DNA of 64,000 nucleotides from Trachythela sp. YZ-2020 (taxonomy: Eukaryota > Cnidaria > Anthozoa > Malacalcyonacea > Clavulariidae): NCBI GenBank assembly GCA_016169945.1, contig JADLSH010000249.1, forward strand, positions 2,170,001 through 2,234,000, given 5' to 3'. The notes beneath the pieces were generated by a model, which saw only the letters and a program-made list of their open reading frames with translations, ran no database searches and had not been told where the DNA came from. Positions 1-10,450 of the stretch are shown here, one piece after another. How positions within the stretch are numbered: the stretch's first letter is position 1; every line of letters starts with the position of its first letter. Made by a program: the position numbers and the translations under genes.

Positions 1-128
1 TGGCTATTAGCAATTAGTATACACCCAACCATTGTCCATTACAAATCCTACATTCTGATTGGCTACTCAACCGTTGACCATTCGTGATGGACAACGTTTG
101 GGAAAAATGAAAACAAACCTGAAAAAAT

Positions 129-350
129 ATGGCAGTAAACTCTCGTTTTGCAGACGTTTCGGAGGAATTTTTGGAGAGTTTGATAGAAAATTCTACCCCT
201 GAGAAAACTAAAAAGGCCACAAAATATGGCATGAAGATTTTTAATGGCAAGGAACGAAATAGAAACCGTATTTTATTAATAAATCTGCTTTTACTTGCCG
301 CTCACGAGTGGTTAAATAACACAACTGAATTAAAGTATTTTAAAAATCAC
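129..350 (+). pseudogene. Fragment of a Crypton/ZMYM-type tyrosine-recombinase-like protein
   Basis: An ATG opens a reading frame beginning MAVNSRFADVSEEFLESL and continuing with a stretch ending KTKKATKYGMKIFN. This pattern (acidic helix, then K-x-T-K-x-A-T-x-x-x-x-x-x-F) is what I associate with the N-terminal helical part of Crypton-derived or DUF3504/ZMYM-like proteins. After about residue 40 the resemblance stops (NGKERNRN...), so the copy is truncated or an intron starts there; no catalytic recombinase domain follows. The assignment rests on pattern memory only. The palindromic repeat at 394-966 lies immediately downstream and may belong to the same element. Confidence 0.4.
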
Positions 351-393
351 ACGGTGTATGGATTATTTTCTCGAAATTAATATATCTATACAA

Positions 394-966
394 GGTGTAT
401 ACTAAAACAATTAGACAACTCGTCCTCGTTGTCTATGAGCGAATAGTCGACTCAGGCTTCGCCTTCGTTGACTATTCGCTCATAGACAACTCGGACTCGT
501 TGTCTAATTGTTAAATAGTCAACGAGGCGAAGCCGAGTTGACTATTCCCTAAGAGACAACGAGGCCGAGTTGTCTAATTGTATTAGTATAAATAAAATAG
601 GAAAGTTCTTAGCGAAATTTAAGAGCATTCATGAACATAAAATATAACATTAATACGGAAAAAAATCTTGAAATTTTATAGCTAAATGGATGAAAACATT
701 CATAAATCAAGAAAATGCTTTAAAGGTCAAGAAAATATAGTTAAATAACTTCAAGCGATTGTGTTTTCAATGATTTTGCTCGGATTATAAACAAAACTCG
801 TCCATGTTCATCAATTCGCCAGTCAATTTCAAGTTCAAAACTGTATAAATACGAGTCAAAATTATACCTTTTTTGCACGCAATTTCCAAGATTGTTTGTT
901 AGTTTTTATTCCGGAATAAAAAGTAGCAAATTTAGTGAGTTTTTTTTCTTAAAAAAGCAACTTCAA
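394..966. repeat. Palindrome-rich interspersed repeat, copy 1
   Basis: The first 190 bases hold nested inverted repeats built on GACAACGAGGCCGAGTTGTC and GTCAACGAGGCGAAGCCGAG modules. From about 511 to 966 the sequence is nearly identical to 6706-7153 (a few substitutions and one short indel). Copy 1 stops at AAAAAAGCAACT, where LINE-like sequence begins; copy 2 continues differently. An 8-30 bp stretch near 30-60 is also the reverse complement of 7217-7250, so both ends of the same mobile unit may be present. Confidence 0.7.
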
Positions 967-1001
967 AACAAAGTGAGATAATTAAGCAACTATCCTCCAA
1001 A

Positions 1002-1529
1002 GTGGATAATTTGCAAAACACACAAGTAATCCATAGTGCCCAACATAGCGTTAGATCAAGTACGTCAAAGGAATCGCTCAACACCCAACAAACTACTGAG
1101 TGTCTCGATCTAAATAAACCGCTAAATACTCCTTTGAGCGCTAACCTACCTGTCTCAATGAAACCGCCGAATAAGAAACATAACGCAGTGAATACTAGGC
1201 CTATTAAGCATAAAGAAAAATCTGCAAAGAAACATGTTGACTTAGCCCCTGAAAGTCAGCACAAAGTCCACCCAAGAATGCCTATAAATAGGAAAACTCG
1301 CCCAGAAGAAGCGGTGAAACCTCGCGAAATGAGTCAAATTCAAGACAAGAAGCGAACCACGAATAACCTTAACATAGTTGACATCGGGAGGTTACCACTA
1401 ATTGATACGCAACAACATAAAATTCCAGCTAGAATAACTACCCGTTTCCAACAAGGAACTAGAGCAAAGTCAAAGCGATATAATAGTTGGGGTTTTCGGA
1501 AGCGACCAGGATACCCTCTAATCGATTAG
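1002..1529 (+). CDS. LINE ORF1-like basic protein
   Basis: An open frame of up to 175 codons precedes the endonuclease and overlaps it by about 40 bases in another frame. The first ATG in frame is at 1158, so the true product may be about 124 residues; 1002 is only the upstream limit of the frame (a GTG). It is rich in Lys, Arg, Asn, Gln and Pro with no recognisable zinc knuckle or RRM. Position and basic character suggest the RNA-binding ORF1 protein of the LINE. It could also be non-coding 5' sequence; nothing but location supports function. Confidence 0.4.
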   Translation: MDNLQNTQVIHSAQHSVRSSTSKESLNTQQTTECLDLNKPLNTPLSANLPVSMKPPNKKHNAVNTRPIKHKEKSAKKHVDLAPESQHKVHPRMPINRKTRPEEAVKPREMSQIQDKKRTTNNLNIVDIGRLPLIDTQQHKIPARITTRFQQGTRAKSKRYNSWGFRKRPGYPLID

Positions 1530-2227
1530 CCATCCGGCAAAGTAGGAGCCACAACTTAATTAATATTCCTATTACGAAAACTACAAATGCTGCTCTTGAC
1601 GGTTCTTTACCAAAATTTTTATTACTAAACGCTAGATCAATCCTTAATAAAAAAGAGGAACTTGAGGTCATAATCAGTCAGTGTAGCCCTGATGTAGTCA
1701 TGATCACAGAAACATGGTTATCTGATATCGTACCTGATGAAGTCGTTAATATTCCGAAATTTAGCTTGGTCAGAAAAGATAGACCTATTGGAAGGGGTGG
1801 TGGAGTGCAAGTGTATATACGGGAAAGTATAACTTACAAACTTCGACTCGACTTGTCAAATGATCAATATGAGTGTGTTTGGATTGTATTACGCCCTGTC
1901 TGGCTTCCAAGATCAATTTCTAGAATTGCAATTGCATGTGTGTACATTCCTCCATCTGTAAATATGGAGACGGTAAATAGTTTCTGTGACTATTTTTGCT
2001 ACTGTTATGATAAATTGAAATCGGAAAGCCCATGCACAGCAATCATTGCAGCTGGTGATTTCAACCCTGACAGTAATGGGTTGAATATAAGAACAATCAC
2101 ACGCCAATGCCACATAAAACAAATAGTAAAAACACCAACCAGGGGTAATGCCGTGTTGGACCTAATTATTACGGACATACATAAGTTTTACGAAGATCCA
2201 GAAATACTGCCCCCTTGGAACTTCTGA
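1487..2227 (+). pseudogene. LINE endonuclease domain (APE/EEP type)
   Basis: The frame shows the ordered endonuclease motifs: LLLNARSILNKKEEL, then VVMITETWLSD (catalytic Glu), GRGGGVQVYIRES, AAGDFNPD (the GDFN motif) and NAVLDLIITD. This enzyme nicks target DNA for target-primed reverse transcription. The frame ends shortly after the domain at 2227, and the linker to the reverse transcriptase continues in other frames, so ORF2 is disrupted. The position 1487 is a TTG and only marks where the frame opens after an upstream stop. Confidence 0.85.
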
Positions 2228-2242
2228 CCATAAACGAATTGT

Positions 2243-4349
2243 ATGGAGACCAAAAATCGAAATCAGTTAGGAAACAAACCAGGAAAAAGAACAGTAACTG
2301 TAAGGCCGCTGAGAGACTCATCTATACTTCAATTTGAGCAGTTCATTAGAGAATATAATTGGTCATTTGTATTTAACGCTGCTGAAGTCGATGATGGGGT
2401 GCGTTTATTTCTTGAGGCAACTAATAACATGTTTGATACCTTCTTCCCTGTAAATCAATCAAAGTGTATGAGGACGATAAACCATATATCACTGGAAGAA
2501 TCAAGGAAATGATGCATAATCGCGATAAAGCATACCAACGTGGACAAGCCGAACGCTTTAAGTATCTACGAAATAAAATTGTATCTGAGATTCGGAAAGA
2601 GAAAATAAATTTTATGAAAAGAGAATTAAACCGATATGCAGCCATAACCCAAAGCAATGGTGAAACAGATAAAGAAAGTTGTTGGAACTAAGAAGGATTC
2701 AGTCTCTATTATAGATCCGGAAACTGAAAATCCACTAAGCGCAAAAGAGTCCGCTGAGTTTATTAACACCTTTTTCACAGACCTAACTAAGAACTACCCA
2801 GAAGTGGCTGATGAGTGGCTGACGATTACAGCAGATGAGACTCTGCCTCAAATCTCTGTGACGAATCTCATAAAGAAATTAAAAGGCATAGATGCCAATA
2901 AAGCACATGGGCCATTTGATCCCTGTTTAAAGATAATAAAGTTATTCGCTGAATATTTTGCGGTACCTTTAGTACATATTTTTAATCAATCCTTCCAAAC
3001 TATGAAATTCCCGGAAGTTTGGAAAATTTCTAACGTCTGTGCTATCCCCAAAACAACCCCATGCAATAGAGTGGAGGAGTTAAGACCGATTTCCTTACTA
3101 GCGTACTCTCCAAAGTGCAAGAATCGTATGCTGTTGAATGGATCCTTGAGGACGTTCAAGAAGAAATTAGTGATTCTCAATTTGGTGGCCTGGCGGGATC
3201 TTCAGCTGTTTTGACGTTAGTGTATTTGGTACATAATTGGTATAAGTGCATGGAAAACACGGGAAAAGTTGTAAGAATCTCCTTTTGGACTTTCGTAAAG
3301 CCTATGATTTGATCAACCATAACATTTTGTTAGGAAATTTTATGGACATTGGTGTGCGCCCTTCGTTAGTAAGATGGTTTGCGACGTATTTACAAGGTAG
3401 ACTACAAATGTGTACGTTTAGAAACCACAAATCAGAGTGTAAAAGTATAAGAGGAGGGATCCCACAAGGAAGTAAATTGGGGCCCCTGGCCTTCATTATA
3501 AAGATTAACCAGCTGGCCAATGTTGTTGAAACACCAAATGATGATCAGAATGGAGGTTCTGACCAAGACGACATTGTTATTTTTATGGATGACACTACTT
3601 TATCCGAGGTGATTGATGTCACTGATCATGTATCTGGAAATTGTATCGGAAATAGTCAAAATAATATTGATAACATAATTCGGTTCACGGAAAATGAGCA
3701 AATGGAATTAAACGCCAAGAAATGCAATGAAATGGTAGTAGATTTTAGAAAGATTAAGACTGTAATCCCTCCTGTCTGCATTGGGCAACAACCAATGTCT
3801 AGAGTCAAAACGTACAAGTTATTGGGACTCTGGATAGACGATGATTTAAATTGGGAATCAAATACAGAGTACATTATTAAGAAAGCAACCAAACGTCTAT
3901 ATTTTTTGAAGGTTCTTAAGGGTTATGGCGCACCAAAAAATGACCTCAAGACCTTTTATTGCTGTGTAATCAGATCAACTTTGGAGTATGGTGCCCAGGT
4001 ATGGAACGGCAACTTGACGCAAGCACAGCGTAATGATATTGAAAGAGTACAGAAACGAGCTTTGAGGATAATTGTTCCTGAATATGAGTACAATCGTGCG
4101 CTTCAGGAATGTGAACTAAAAACGTTACAGGAACGTAGAGATGATTTATGTGTTCGTCTCATCAAGCAGATGTCAGAGCCATCACATAAATTACATTCAT
4201 TGCTTCCTAGGAAATGCTCTGAGGTAAAAGGAAGAGAAACTCGAACAAATCCGAACAAATTTTATAACTTCTTCTACAGAACCGAAAGATTTAAACGCAG
4301 TCCGTTAGTATATGCAATAGATAAATACAACGATAGGCTAAAACTGTAG
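2243..4349 (+). pseudogene. LINE reverse transcriptase, frameshifted
   Basis: The linker and reverse transcriptase are spread over at least five frame segments (2243-2512, 2464-2691, 2657-3112, 3115-3290, 3260-4349). Recognisable motifs in order: PEVWKISNVCAIPK and ELRPISLLAYSPK (fingers), DFRKAYDLINH (motif A), GGIPQGSKLGP (motif B), VIFMDDTTLSEV (motif C, the FxDD active site), YKLLGLWIDDDLNWE and the thumb-like LEYGAQVWNGNL. Catalytic residues are present but the frame breaks around 2500, 2680, 3115 and 3280 make it a pseudogene. The motif C spelling and the tail fit the CR1/L2/jockey group. Confidence 0.88.
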
Positions 4350-4670
4350 TTTTAATTTGAGAACGTTCTATATATATAGTCGTATATTTTAGTCGTATTT
4401 TAGATATAAATTTGTATATACATGTAATATTTTAGAATTAGTTGTAATCTTAACTAGTAGTTGAACCAAATTGTAAACACATTATAATTTAGTGTATCCG
4501 CTATTGAAATGTGGGAAATAAAGCCATTATTATTATTATTATAAGGCAATTTTCCCAACCCGCATTGACACACACACAATGATATCGGGAAACAACAGGA
4601 CTGGGCAACCATGTGTCTAACCATAAATCGGATCTAATCAAATCGGTCCTGATAGGGTCATATCGGGCCG

Positions 4671-4677
4671 TATAAAA
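4671..4677 (+). promoter_or_regulatory. Possible TATA box of the small zinc-finger ORF
   Basis: TATAAAA lies about 70 bases upstream of the ATG at 4744, a plausible RNA polymerase II spacing with a short 5' leader. No other core element was identified. This is inference from motif and distance. Confidence 0.35.
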
Positions 4678-4743
4678 ACATTCTTTCTTTTAGAATAACT
4701 TCAAGTACACAGAAACATTGATCAAGTAAAGAACTAGATCAAT

Positions 4744-4947
4744 ATGGGTCGTATAAGGAGGAACTGTCCTGTGTTCGGTTGTGGAAGCACTAATCTTGCA
4801 AGACTAGCCAATCATCTCGATCACGTCCACGGTATGGATACCGACGAACGTGCTAAATGGTTAAAATGGAGTAAAATTGGGATCTATGTACCCTTACAAG
4901 AAAAAATCGCAAACGATAAAGAATTAAATGTTGAAAAAACTATGTAA
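4744..4947 (+). CDS. Small C2H2-like zinc-knuckle protein, possibly truncated
   Basis: The 67-residue frame starts with an ATG after a TATA-like box and contains one zinc-binding pattern: C9-P-V-F-G-C14, then H24-L-D-H-V-H29. The spacing C-x4-C-x9-H-x4-H is a compact single finger. After the stop at 4945-4947 the same frame stays open for about 41 codons with a plausible amphipathic Lys/Arg/Gln-rich sequence ending at 5070, which suggests that the stop is a recent nonsense mutation, or chance. An AATAAA at 5178-5183 could end the transcript. Similar short finger proteins occur in repetitive contexts in marine invertebrates, as far as I recall; I do not assign a function. Confidence 0.5.
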   Translation: MGRIRRNCPVFGCGSTNLARLANHLDHVHGMDTDERAKWLKWSKIGIYVPLQEKIANDKELNVEKTM

Positions 4948-5177
4948 AGACTAATAAAGCGACAAGAGGATATGGCAACAAACTTTAATAACTTTGCAAG
5001 AGTGCAATGTAGAAAATCTGTTGGAAATAGACCACAAAAAGAAACTATATTAAAACCTCTACTAAAATAGTAAAATCCAAAACAAAGAAACGAAAGTGTG
5101 CTAGCAACAGAGAACTGTCCGAGAAGTGGAAAACGTAACTTGTAGACCTTACGAACGTTGTAAAAGAAATTTTAAGC

Positions 5178-5183
5178 AATAAA
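5178..5183 (+). terminator. Candidate poly(A) signal AATAAA
   Basis: AATAAA about 230 bases downstream of the small zinc-finger ORF stop, followed by a T/GT-rich stretch. It is the only canonical signal close to that ORF on this strand. Confidence 0.35.
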
Positions 5184-5434
5184 TGTGTTTTAAAAATTAA
5201 TTATGTGTGTGCTGACTAACAATGTACATTGTACAATATTTTCCCGTCTTATAATTAAATATTCTCCTATGCAATTTTTTTTAGCTAGAACATTTTAATC
5301 ACCGCTAATGACTGACAAATGAGTTACAGCCTAACAACACATAGCAAGGCATAGAATTGTGTTAGTTTTCTGTTTGTTGCTATGCTTTTCTGTGTGTAAT
5401 ATAAATATTATTTTCGTGTAAACAATACTGTACT

Positions 5435-5514
5435 GCCAGGGTGGCCGAATGGTATGGCATTGGGTTTTAAAAGTCCCAAAGAAAGAGGGTTCGAGTCCTT
5501 CATGATCACTTGGC
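5435..5514 (+). tRNA. tRNA-Leu(UAA)-like pseudogene
   Basis: The ends pair as an acceptor stem (GCCAGGG with ACTTGGC, six of seven pairs counting one G-U). TGGCCGAATGGTATGGC resembles a Leu A box, and GAGGGTTCGAGTCCTTC folds as a T arm around TTCGAGT. The anticodon arm has a TTGGG/CCCAA stem, but the loop TTTTAAAAGT is 10 bases instead of 7, and six extra bases separate the T arm from the acceptor stem. These defects argue for a pseudogene or tRNA-derived repeat rather than a working tRNA. The UAA assignment follows the TTAA in the loop and is tentative. Confidence 0.4.
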
Positions 5515-5561
5515 GAATATTTATTTAAAATCATACATTTAGTTTTAAGACAATATAACAA

Positions 5562-6140
5562 CTACGACTGTTCACTAAATTGTTCTACAAGTTTTTTCTC
5601 CAAATATTCTTGATAAGCTTTCTTATAATTCGTCTCATGACTCTTAAATTGTTCACCAGTCGCTTTCACAGTGTATTTGCAAATAGGTGGTAAAGAAAAA
5701 AACGTTTCGGCAAGACTCGAGTAGATCCTCGTGTAAAGACACACTGTAGCTCGTGGTTGTCAGGACTCTCATGTAACTCCATTAACGAATAGACAAACGT
5801 GGAATCTGGATCTTTCTCCAATTGCCGCAAATGCTCGAATACATCTCTCTCAACCTTCAGTTTTAGTATCCTTGCGACGTCAGCGAATTCATACCAAACC
5901 ATACGCTTCTCTGTCACTCTTTCAATTGCTTGTGAACCATACATTTGCCATCTCTCATACTGGTCCATCATAATGCAGTCCTGTTGTCTTTGACTTGCAT
6001 TTCAGAAGCCACAGCATTCGCATATATTCCTTCTAACAAATTGAATATCTTCTTTGTCTACGACGATGCAGACTTTCCAATTAGGCACTCCATCGTATAG
6101 CAGTTGAGAAATGACGCTCAAACAAAGCTTGGCAAAATAT
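5562..6140 (-). pseudogene. Unrecognised broken protein-coding sequence
   Basis: Reading the minus strand from about 6140 downwards gives coding-like sequence: a hydrophobic start, then LLYDGVPNWKVCIVVDKEDI and a cysteine pair (NICECCGF), an in-frame TGA at about 6000, then MMDQYERWQMYGSQ and helical charged sequence down to HESPDNHE. Near 5750 the plausible frame shifts and runs to a stop at 5562. Together about 190 codons with one stop and one frameshift. Codon choice and amphipathic pattern look like a decayed gene or transposon ORF, but I recognise no family. Non-coding sequence with chance open frames is the alternative. Confidence 0.4.
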
Positions 6141-6536
6141 ATAGGGACGCTTAGCTATTGCGACGTATTTACAAAATATGCTGAACTCAACAAAATTGTT
6201 TGTTCGCCCAATTAAGGTCTGACGTCATCGCATAATTAAGGTCTCAAAGAAGTGGGACCGAGTCGCATAATTAATGTGCTCATCCTCATATGCTAATGTT
6301 CATGCGCCACCTCATATGATGATGCGCTCCTCCTCATATGTTAATGTGTTTGAATATTTAATTAAGGGGCCACTCACGCGCTCTCACAAAAGAGGATCGA
6401 ACGGTACCTATATTACTACCATGCAGCTTGGTAGTTCAGACACAAAGCACGGTGGTGTATATTCGAATATCGACTGCTTTAATGTTAGTTTAGTTTATAT
6501 TTCCTCCTGTAGCTAGTAACATTACACACGAATCAC

Positions 6537-6680
6537 ACCCTTATTGGATCTCTAGGAAGAACAATTTAGAACTGATAGAGCTATCCAATATAAATAGAGT
6601 ATACGGTATATATAAATACAGTATAGATAGTTAGTTTAGGTTAGGTTTCCTCTTGTAGTAACACTGGATCAATTGGCAAT
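6537..6680 (+). repeat. Copy of the abundant ~115-bp repeat family (family A)
   Basis: Family A has the consensus-like order: ACTGGACCTCTAGGAAGAAC, AGTTTAGAACTGATAGAGCT, ATCCAGTATAAATAAAGTTA, GTTTAGGTTTCCTCCTGTAG, TAACACTGGACAA. This copy starts TTATTGGATCTCTAGG and ends at the second palindrome-rich repeat. Confidence 0.75.
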
Positions 6681-6683
6681 TAG

Positions 6684-7153
6684 ACAACGAGGCCGAGTTG
6701 GCTATTAGAAAATAGTCAACGAGGCGAAGCCGAGTTGACTATTCCCTAAGAGACAACGAGGCCGAGTTGTCTAATTGTATTAGTATAAATAAAATAGGAA
6801 AGTTCTTAGCGAAATTTAAGAGCATTCATGAACATAAAATATAACATTAATACGGAAAAAAATCTTGAAATTTTATAGCTAAATGGATGAAAACATTCAT
6901 AAATCAAGAAAATGCTTTAAAGGTCAAGAAAATATAGTTAAATAACTTCAAGCGATTGTGTTTTCAATGATTTTGCTCGGATTATAAACAAAAATCGTCC
7001 ATGTTCATCAATTCGCCAGTCAATTTCAAGTTCAAAACTGCATAAATTCAAAATTATACCTTTTTTGCACGCAATTTCCAAGATTGTTTGTTAGTTTTTA
7101 TTCCGGAATAAAAAGTAGGACATTTTGTGAGTTTTTTTTCTTAAAAAAGCAAC
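6684..7153 (+). repeat. Palindrome-rich interspersed repeat, copy 2
   Basis: Same orientation as copy 1 (511-966) and almost identical over about 450 bases, including the AT-rich core with ATTCATGAACATAAAATATA and the end TTTTTTTCTTAAAAAAGCAA. It continues past copy 1 into sequence ending near GAGTAGCCAATCAGAACGC at 7217, the reverse complement of which appears near position 30-60. Confidence 0.75.
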
Positions 7154-7254
7154 TGATTCACAAGTTTTTCTCTCGCTCTTCGCTACTAGTAGGCTATGCC
7201 TGGTGGCCCTCTAGCAGAGTAGCCAATCAGAACGCTGGATTTGTAATAGCCTGT

Positions 7255-7990
7255 AAGTAGGTACTCTAGGACTGACGAATATGTTAGAGCTGATACAGCT
7301 ATCCAGTATAAATAAAGTTAGTTTAGTTTAGGTTCCTTCTGTAGTGCAGGACAACCATGGTATAAGGAGTGATCCTTACTGGATATTTAGGAAGAACAGT
7401 TTAGAATTGATAGAGCTATCCCGCGTATAAAAATTAGTTTAGTTAATGTTTCCTCCTGTAGTAACAGTGGGCGAATGACGGTTTTTCCATACTGAGATTC
7501 CAAGCAGAACAGTTTAGAACTGCTAAAGCTATCCAGTATCAATGTTTCCTCCTACAGTAAAACTGGACAAATAAGGGATGGCCCTACAGGACCTCTAGGA
7601 AGAACATTTTAGAACCGATAGAGCTATTCAGTATAAATACAGTTAGTTTAGTTCAGGTTTGTTCCTGTAGTAACATTAGACGAATGAGGGTTTGTCCATC
7701 CTGGAATTCCAAGAGAACAGTTTAACAGTGATAGAGCTATCCAGTATCAATAAAGTTCTGTTTTAGGTTTCTTCCTGTGGTAACAGTAGACAAGTAAGGT
7801 ATGGCCCCAATTGGGACCTCTACGAATAACAGTTTAGAACTGATACTTAGAGCTATCCAGTATGAAAAGTTAGTTTAGTTTAAGTTTCCTCAAGTAGTTA
7901 CCCTGGACTAACGAGGTATTTTAGGAAGTCTAGACAGAACAGTTTAGTCAGAAGTCAAAATAGAGCAATCCACTATAATGAAGCATATAT
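7255..7990 (+). repeat. Tandem run of family A repeat (about six diverged units)
   Basis: Units of roughly 110-125 bases follow each other head to tail, each with AGTTTAGAACTGATAGAGC, a TATCCAGTATAAATA-like block and a TTTCCTCCTGTAGTAAC-like block. Divergence between units is high, so this is an old array. No protein-coding frame is conserved between units. Confidence 0.75.
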
Positions 7991-8379
7991 ACAGTTTCAT
8001 TTTAAAGAACCATAAACACACTCTCTATACATTATATAAAAATGACTTTAAACTGCAACCAACCTTTCTACACGCGACTTGCCATGTTCGTTGAATTTGC
8101 GTTGTGCTAGCCAGCTCAGTTGTTATCCTAAGATAAAAACAGGATTCAAACTAATTAGGTTTTGCATTGACGTGCGAACTGGCATTAAAACTCCATCTGT
8201 CGGAAGCAGGTGTAAGAACAGTATAGATATTAAATAAACATCATTTATTCGCCTCAGAAGACAAAATATCATCGGAAAATGATAGTATACATAAGACTGA
8301 AGGGGGGGGGGGGGCATTTTCATTTGTACACGAAACAAAACATTGTTTCATAGCTATAGGTTTCCCATGCAAACGGTGG

Positions 8380-8890
8380 ACAATTAAGCCAGGAAACATT
8401 GTTTCCCAAAGGTGGGCAAACTAGGAAATATTGTTTCCTATAGCCATGTTTCCAAAAGGTGGGTAAACTAGGAAACATTGTTTCCTATAGCCACGTTTCC
8501 AAAAGGTTGGCAACTAGGAAACATTGTTTCCTATAGCCATGTTTCCAAAAGGTTGGCAAACTAGGAAACATTGCTTCCTAGCCATGTTGCGCAAAGGTGC
8601 ATGGACAAACCATGAAACATTGTTTCCTAGCCATGTTATCCGAAGATGGCAAACCAGGAAACATTGTTTCCTAGCCATGTTTCCCGAAGGTGGACGAACC
8701 AGGAAACAATGTTTCGTAGCCATGTTTCCCGAAGGTGGGCAAACCAGTTCTTAGTCATTTTTCCTCAAGGAGGTCAAACCAGGAAACATTGTTTCCTAGC
8801 CATGTTTAGCAAAGGTGGACAAGCCAGGAAACATTGTTTCCCAGCCATGTTTCCTAAAGGTGGTCACACCAGGAAATATTGTTGCGGAAA
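8380..8890 (+). repeat. Tandem ~44-bp repeat (GGAAACATTGTTTCC)
   Basis: About eleven units of the form CAGGAAACATTGTTTCCTAG followed by CCATGTTTCCCAAAGGTGGG CAAAC. The core GGAAACA-TTG-TTTCC is itself palindromic. Open frames on both strands here are consequences of the repeat. A diverged copy in the opposite orientation lies at 45945-46085 in intron 4 of the receptor gene. Confidence 0.8.
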
Positions 8891-9124
8891 CACTGTATAG
8901 CATTTAGTCACGATGTTCGTTTTCACCATCTTAAAGCTTTAAAATGATATATTATATGTTGACACATGTTGGGTTATGTCACTTATCTATCATTTAAACT
9001 GAATCGTATAACTGAAGCGCCCCCGCCCCCTGACCGTCCATATGTGGGATGTAGATGCGCTGGGAATATTAAATAAACATTGCTCATTTATCTCACAAAG
9101 CAAAATATCATACGCCACTTAGAG

Positions 9125-10330
9125 TTAGACTAGACTGGAATGAACACTTAATGTCATGGCTTATATTATTATAGATTTTTGATAGTCTTGGAACATTATG
9201 AGATAATTGTGATTAAAGGAAATAGAAGATGCTAATATATAATATATTTCATTAAATACATCGTATTGATTTTTGTCGTGTGCATATATTTCTCTCTCTG
9301 AAACGACTGAAAATTCCCGGCCTCCTAAGTTCAATCTAGTCAAAACAAAAGTCGAAAAGATTATATTCAAATGAACATATGATACTATGGCTCATTGAGA
9401 TGAGATGATTGCGATTAAAATTATAAAAGGAAAGCAATAGCAGTCTGATGACGCGCAATTAAAAAATACATTTGATTAAATTCAAGTTATATTTTGCATC
9501 ATAATAATATTTTGGGTTATGCATATGCGATTTTCTTTACTCAAATGACTGCAAGTTTCACTCATTCCAGTCTGATCAAAATCGAATGAATTATTTTCGC
9601 TTTTAAGACTACTTTTCGATCTAAAAGACTGAAAAAATGCCACCAATCGATTTGAAATGTTCAAAAGTTAAGTTCCAAGTTGGAAAGCAAGTAAAAGTTG
9701 AACGGAAAAATTCAAAAGATAAGATTCAAACGAACATTAATGCCATGGATCATTGCAAATTTTTAATAGTCATGAAATATTTATGAGATAAATGTGATTA
9801 AACCGAAGTTAATAGCAGTCTGAAGACGCAATTCAAATATATATCATTAATATGACGCATTTTGGGTTATTCGTACGCTAAACACTTTCACTCGAACGAC
9901 TGTAAAATTGTCGAATTCCCTCCCTTCAATCTGACCGAAAGTCGTTTTTCAATCTTCAAGAATGCATTCCTTTAAATCTAAAAGACCAGCTGAAACGAGT
10001 CATGTACCAATCAATTTGAAAAGTTCAAAAGATATAGATTCAAAATATAAAATTGAATATAATAAGTTCAAAAAGAAAGATCAAAAGATAAGATTCAAAT
10101 GAACGAACATTCATTTGTACATTTTAATGGCCATGAAAATTTATGAGATAATTGCGATAAAACCGAAGTTAATAGAAGTGTGAGGACGCGCAATACAAAT
10201 ATATCTGATTAAATGCAAGAGAATTAAGACTTTCAGTCTGAGCTAAAGTAGTAAAGTGCGCAATATTGCACGATACATTCTGATAAGAAAGATTAGAATA
10301 TCAGACGCACACTTGAAAAGGATATTTGAC
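9125..10330 (+). repeat. Four diverged copies of a ~330-bp tandem repeat
   Basis: Blocks beginning near 9125, 9371, 9726 and 10086 share the ordered elements CATTAATGTCATGG, TTTTTAATAGTCATGAAA, TTATGAGATAATTGTGATTA, AATAGCAGTCTGAAGACGC and a YTTTCACTCRAACGACTG-like stretch. Identity is low, so the array is old. No gene is seen. Confidence 0.55.
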
Positions 10331-10450
10331 TAAATTCAAAAGCCATTATATAGAAGACAAAGGATGGATGTTGATTAATGAAAGTGAAGCTAAAAATTTA
10401 GATATTGGACGCCTCAGTCCTCTTCGCGACTGTTTTCGATAACTTTATTA

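Larger units (their letters stand above)
967..4542 (+). mobile_element. Decayed non-LTR retrotransposon (CR1/L2/jockey-type LINE)
   Basis: The element has a basic ORF1-like frame, an APE-type endonuclease, a reverse transcriptase and a 3' untranslated region ending in AAATAAAGCC followed by an (ATT)n tail at about 4523-4541. A microsatellite-like 3' tail instead of poly(A) is usual for CR1/L2-type LINEs. The 5' boundary is set where homology to the upstream repeat ends and is approximate. No clear target-site duplication was seen. Coding capacity is broken by several frameshifts, so the copy is not autonomous. Confidence 0.85.

Noticed and set aside
5435..5514. Functional tRNA-Leu
   Set aside because: Anticodon loop of 10 bases and six extra bases between T arm and acceptor stem exclude a normal tRNA fold.
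8302..8314. Run of 13 G as a G-quadruplex or regulatory site
   Set aside because: A single homopolymer run; similar runs at 33847 and in the hAT MITE show it is a common simple repeat here.
8380..8890. CRISPR-like array of regularly spaced repeats
   Set aside because: There are no unique spacers; the whole unit repeats and the genome is eukaryotic.
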